DNA of 64,000 nt, from NCBI GenBank assembly GCA_015680685.1, contig MNCI01033529.1, positions 85,146 to 149,145 of the forward strand. The letters run 5' to 3'. Position 1 is the first letter of the stretch, and each line of letters starts with the position of its first letter. Under the pieces are notes generated by a model. The model saw nothing but the letters and a program-made list of their open reading frames with translations. It was not told where the DNA came from and did not search any database. The stretch is from Gnetum montanum. Taxonomy: Eukaryota; Streptophyta; Gnetopsida; Gnetales; Gnetaceae. This document shows positions 59,953 through 64,000 of the stretch, one piece after another. Both the position numbers and the translations under genes were made by a program.

Positions 59953-60280
59953 TATGATGGCCGCTCCCTCGCCTTTTCCTGTACATTCGAATCACGACAT
60001 TAGCATACGCATCGCCTATGGATGAGACCGCCAAATTATCTTAACCGATAATACGCGCAGCAAAGCATATTTGGCGCGATTTGATTCTCGCAGGGTATAG
60101 CACTGTTGCAGCGCAGGCCGATGATTTGATGGATAGGATGTGGACCAGAGCAAGAAGTAGGGAGGGACGGCAAAGACAAGGCAACCGAGCAAATGATGAA
60201 GAATGAACTCAATCGGAGACAGACGCAACAAACAGTATGATTCCTGGGACTGGAGGGACAAGGCAAAGGCAGAGTTGCTC

Positions 60281-60289
60281 CTACCTCAT
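60281..60289 (-). promoter_or_regulatory. Two-codon upstream ORF in the SAMDC leader
   Basis: ATG AGG TAG on the minus strand, in the likely 5' leader. Known plant genes of this family have a tiny upstream ORF of 2-3 codons overlapping a longer one. Here it is about 330 bases upstream of the longer one and does not overlap it. Confidence 0.35.
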
Positions 60290-60424
60290 TGCTCACTGTT
60301 GCCTGCTGTTGCTGCGTTGTGCTAGTTCACGAGCAGCGAGCAAGAAAGCACAGAAGAAAATTTTGAGAGAGCAGAGAAGCGCTGAAAAGCGATATGAGAC
60401 TGTTAGAGCAGCGGGTAAAACGGG

Positions 60425-60431
60425 TTTTTAT
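60425..60431 (-). promoter_or_regulatory. TATA box of SAMDC
   Basis: TATAAAA on the minus strand within TTCTATAAAAACCCG, about 1,000 bases before the main ATG and about 140 before the first upstream ATG. The sequence below it is CT-rich leader-like text. The best core promoter candidate for the gene. Confidence 0.6.
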
Positions 60432-60479
60432 AGAAGGCCGAAAGCCATGGGCCAGACATAGAGCTATAGATATGGGTCC

Positions 60480-63080
60480 CTCTGCATCTGCGCGTCCGCG
60501 TTCGAAGCTTACCTTTCTCCTACTCCTCGTCCTCCTCGCGTCTGCCCGAGGGGCGGCGTGGGCTTGAGTGGGCGACCGAAAATCGAGCAGCGCAATGGCA
60601 TGGCATGGCATGCTATTCAATTGCAAGATTCAGCTTACAAAAAGGTGGATGGTCACGGCCCCGGCCCCGGCCCGTATCATCATCATCACCAGTTTGAGAA
60701 ACGGTGAAGTTGTTTCTGCACGAGGAATTTTTGGAGGAATTATGGCCATCGGGGGCCGAGATGCGTTGATTCGATTCGATGCGAAGGATTGAGGATGAGC
60801 TGGAAGCTCATCATGAAATGATGGGGAATTCGAATAAGCAAAATAAATATTTGCAAGTCGAAAGCATATTCACTCATCACTCACTCACGCACGCCGCCCA
60901 CAGTGATGGATCATGGATCATAGATGGATGCTGCAATGCACTACTACTACCATGTACTGCATGTAAGTATCATGGAAATGGAAATGGAATGGATGTTTGT
61001 TGTTGTTGCTTATGCCACTCCACTCCACTCACTGCGCCGGGTAATCCACTCATCCGTCACGCGCACTCGGAGAAGGCAGCAGCAGCAGCAGCGACACAAA
61101 AACAGAAAGCTAAAGCCATGCTTCACGAATCCGAATCATAAGATAGATTAAGAGGCAAAGGCAAGGGCATAGCAGTCATGGCGCTCAGAAGGCACAGCCA
61201 GGGCTGCTCCAAGCCCATCCATGATCCATCCAAAGACAGCCTCCAGCGCCCATGCCCGTTATCTAGCCACCCATTCCATTCACTTCATCTCATCCCATGC
61301 CGGCACTACAAACAAGAACTGCGGTCTGCATCCGAATTAGGTCTGCGTAAGGGACATTCTGATAATTACGCCCACACGAGTAGGGGAGGAAACATCGATT
61401 GATTGAGATTTGAGAGCCTTTTGCCATGGCAGCCTTCAATCATGACTTTGATGGCCCCCTGCGCCTCTGCGTTGCTCTTCCTCTAACAGACATGAGACCC
61501 CACCAAGCAAAAGCAGCAGCAGCAACACTTTCTGAATCTGAATCTCTCTTACTGGCTTACTGCTCCCTTTCATGTTTCCACTCCAAATTACCGAGACCGC
61601 TGCAACTGCCTCTGAGGCAGCAAAGGAACAGGGCTGCCTGTCTGCTTCCCTGCCTGCCGGTCCCCTACTAATCAATGATGATTATTACTAACCATGCATT
61701 ATTATGATTATCAATGCCTGCTGCAAGTCTCGATGATGGAGCATGATGCGGCGGTGACGGGGAAGGCGGAGAAGCAACGCTATTGGAGGGAAAGAATAGA
61801 GAAATCGCAGCGCCGCTCTATTGGCACGACAGGTGGTGGAGCGAGAATGCACGCGTACGCATGCACACTCACTCACTCCCTCCCTGACATGCCATGCCAA
61901 GGAATTGCGAACGAATCACGTCGCCCACGCCCTCAGTCTGATGCTGTTGGCTGAGCCGACTCCGACTCCGACTCCGACGCCGACGCCGACACCGAGTGGC
62001 CGAGCACCAAACCACAATACAATACCCAACCGTAACCATCGATTGGAATTTCGCAGGTATAAATGAGTGAATTCATGCTCATTTGGTATTGCTTCTCTGC
62101 CTGCCTGCCTGCCTGCCTCCCTCTGCATGCATGCCATGATAAGGATGGCGATGGTTGATGGTTGATCGCTGCTGCGTGCGGAATCTGCCTCCACCGACTA
62201 TCGATCATTGCGTGGAGTGGTTGGGCTGCTTCTCAAATCTGAATTTACGCTCATAATTCGCCTCCCCGACTTCCAACAAATGCCAATCAGCCTCTGCGTC
62301 TGCGTTTGCGACTTCTCCGTCGAGCCGAGTAGAGTGGAATCGAATCGCACCTCAAAAGCAACGCACGACATTGTTTCTGTGCAAATAATTTGGGTTTCAG
62401 GAGGCGCCTAATCCAAACAATAGGAATTAGGAAGCACCCTGTTGGTTTGACCGCTATCAAAAGAACCGAGAATCCTCCATCCTTCGCCTCTGCCTCTGCG
62501 TCTGGCTATTGAGGTTGTGTGGAAGTGTGGTATTTACTTTGTATTTTAAGCCAAGCTCTGAGTAACTAATCATGCCTTTGACTGGCTTTGCTTAAGCTTC
62601 CGCGAATTCAAACGTATCTTGGAACACAGCAGCAAAATGCTGATGGCAAGGGGCATAATATTTTTGGGTTCGTGAAGCATAATGATAAGAAGATATCGGT
62701 AGAGTTTTCCGAGAGACTGCATGTGGTGTTCCAATCCGAGCATTTGCTTCCATCATGGATCACCGCCAACCATTGTAAAAATTATCTTCCCCGCTCGTCA
62801 AATAATGCCCCATTTCTCACTTGAAAGACTTTAGAAGCCGAGGTGACACATAGTAGCCCAAGGGAATCTTTCCTTGGACAATAAAATGGATTTTCTAACC
62901 AGACTATTCAACGTTAATGTGCCCAATCAGGCAGGCCTAGTGGTTACGGGCATCTGTTTATTTCATCGTCTAATGTAACGACACCATTGCGTGAGTTGTG
63001 ACTTGCATTCCTCCCAAGGTTGTGCTACTAGTTCAATTGCCACGATGTGCCCGGTAAGATTTAAACTTTTTCATAATGGT
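60480..63080. other. SAMDC upstream region with microsatellites
   Basis: No gene recognised. Short tandem runs: GGCAT near 60595, CCGACT/CCGACG hexamers at about 61954-61998, TGCC at about 62096-62118. A plus-strand frame at 62588-62824 (78 codons, KGHNIFGFVKHNDKKISVEF) is open but unmatched. GGCCTAGTGGTTACGGGC near 62936 resembles a pol III A box. Confidence 0.45.
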
Positions 63081-63699
63081 GCATAACGGTCTAATTCTTC
63101 AATAACGCAAGGAATATCATTTTAAGATGCCTTAATTTAGGAATGTTAAATATACTCATTAAATAAGTAAATAAATCATCGTTTCTACAAAATATAGTAA
63201 AGAAATGTCATTATATTAAGGTAAACAAGATATTCAAAGATGTCATAATGCTTCTTAAAACATAATAAGTCCAAAACAAGCTTGGAAACTTGTTAGTAAG
63301 AAAGTTTTAGGGAGATTGCAAAATGAGGCACAAATAGAAAAAAAAAAGCTTCAATTTTACTGGTAAAATATCAAATATAACAAAGATGATGAACAAAATA
63401 TCTACATAAAACAATTTCAATATCGATAACATAACTTGTAGTGACTAGCTACAAGTAGGTTGTGATCTAGAACAATGTAGGATATCCCTACTTGGTTGAA
63501 ATCCAATGCTTGAACTTTACTAGTGTTCGGTAACTATGACCTATAATTATCTCATAATCATGGTTGCTACCAAACTTCAAGTCACATTGTTCTTATACTT
63601 GTTGTTACTAGAAAAACCTAAAAGTGGTTGTCACAAACCATGATCCCATTATGAGTTGTACCTTTATCCTATGATCCAATTACAAATTGTGATGCCTTC

Positions 63700-64000
63700 T
63701 GATGAAGCGCTATACAGTCGATGCGTCGACAAGGCCGTGTATACGAGGCCTCGTATACGCGGCTGCGTCGACGTGGCCCCGTCGACACACCCCTCCATGC
63801 GTCGACATGGCCCCATTTACGTAGAGCCTATTCTAGCCTATAAATAATTGTGCTCCCGCCACACTTAGGTATCTTTCTAATAGTTGTAGTGAAGCCCTTG
63901 CAATTTGTTTCCATAGGAGTTAGATTATTTTCCCAAGTGCATGCCCGCAATGTGATGCTTGTAATTGTACAACACCTTTATTCGAGTGTGATGTACTTGG
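63700..64000 (+). repeat. W: start of another LTR of the A/M/C superfamily
   Basis: It begins TGATGAAGCG with no purine tract before it, so it is a 5' or solo LTR. From 63724 to 63806 it has four GTCGAC and two GTATAC sites, including the perfect 20-base palindrome at 63739-63758, then TATAAATA at 63839-63846. From about 63930 the text (CCCAAGTGCATGCCCGCAAT, then TTCGAGTGTGATGTACTTGG) matches the C LTRs closely. Cut by the window end. Confidence 0.85.

Noticed and set aside
62933-63080. A tRNA or SINE at the TAGTGGTTACGGGC motif
   Set aside because: An A-box-like and a B-box-like motif exist (near 62940 and 63035), but they are about 100 bases apart and no cloverleaf or tail can be drawn.

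Overview
The window looks like nuclear DNA of a land plant with a large, repeat-rich genome. The evidence is a plant-type S-adenosylmethionine decarboxylase gene, a bulb-type lectin exon, plant-lineage Ty3/Gypsy retrotransposons of the Tat/Athila clade (tRNA-Asp and tRNA-Arg-like primer sites) and deep nesting of old insertions. I cannot name the species. A fern or another large-genome non-flowering plant is my guess, not a demonstrated fact. Most protein reading frames here are broken, and nearly all the breaks I inspected look like C-to-T (or complementary G-to-A) changes, as expected for long-methylated transposons.

Layout. 1-10.3 kb: a minus-strand Tat/Ogre-like element (called E1) with gag-protease (8621 to 4842), no polymerase or integrase, and a convergent spliced accessory ORF on the plus strand (168-4248). 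10.3-14.0 kb: unclassified repeat DNA with one LTR-like block. 14.0-28.35 kb: a plus-strand Athila-like element (A) split at 15183/22442 by a minus-strand gag-protease-only relative (M, 15184-22441, with a 362-base assembly gap). 28.35-39.15 kb: an older, heavily decayed plus-strand element (D) with polymerase remnants and an accessory ORF, interrupted by a 3.0 kb solo LTR of an unrelated family (B1, 30995-34029). 39.3-49.9 kb: a second copy of that LTR family (B2) interrupted by a plus-strand gag-only element (C, 40428-49476) that also has the accessory ORF. 51.3-51.9 kb: seven identical 87-bp tandem repeats. 53.6-60.5 kb: the only host-gene-like part, with GC-rich islands holding a lectin first exon (plus) and an intact S-adenosylmethionine decarboxylase gene (minus). 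63.7 kb to the end: the start of another LTR of the A/M/C superfamily.

How it fits together. Three elements (E1, M, C) keep gag but have lost reverse transcriptase, RNase H and integrase. They could only have moved by borrowing those enzymes from relatives such as A or D, which keep polymerase remnants. M, A, C and the 63.7 kb LTR share termini (TGATGA...CTCATCA where the end is visible). Where their U3 regions can be read they have a short array of palindromes just upstream of a TATA box, but the palindrome sequence differs between subfamilies. C and D share a sense-strand accessory ORF placed last before the 3' LTR. E1 has a different-looking spliced ORF in antisense. The lectin exon and S-adenosylmethionine decarboxylase are convergent and appear to be the only host genes.
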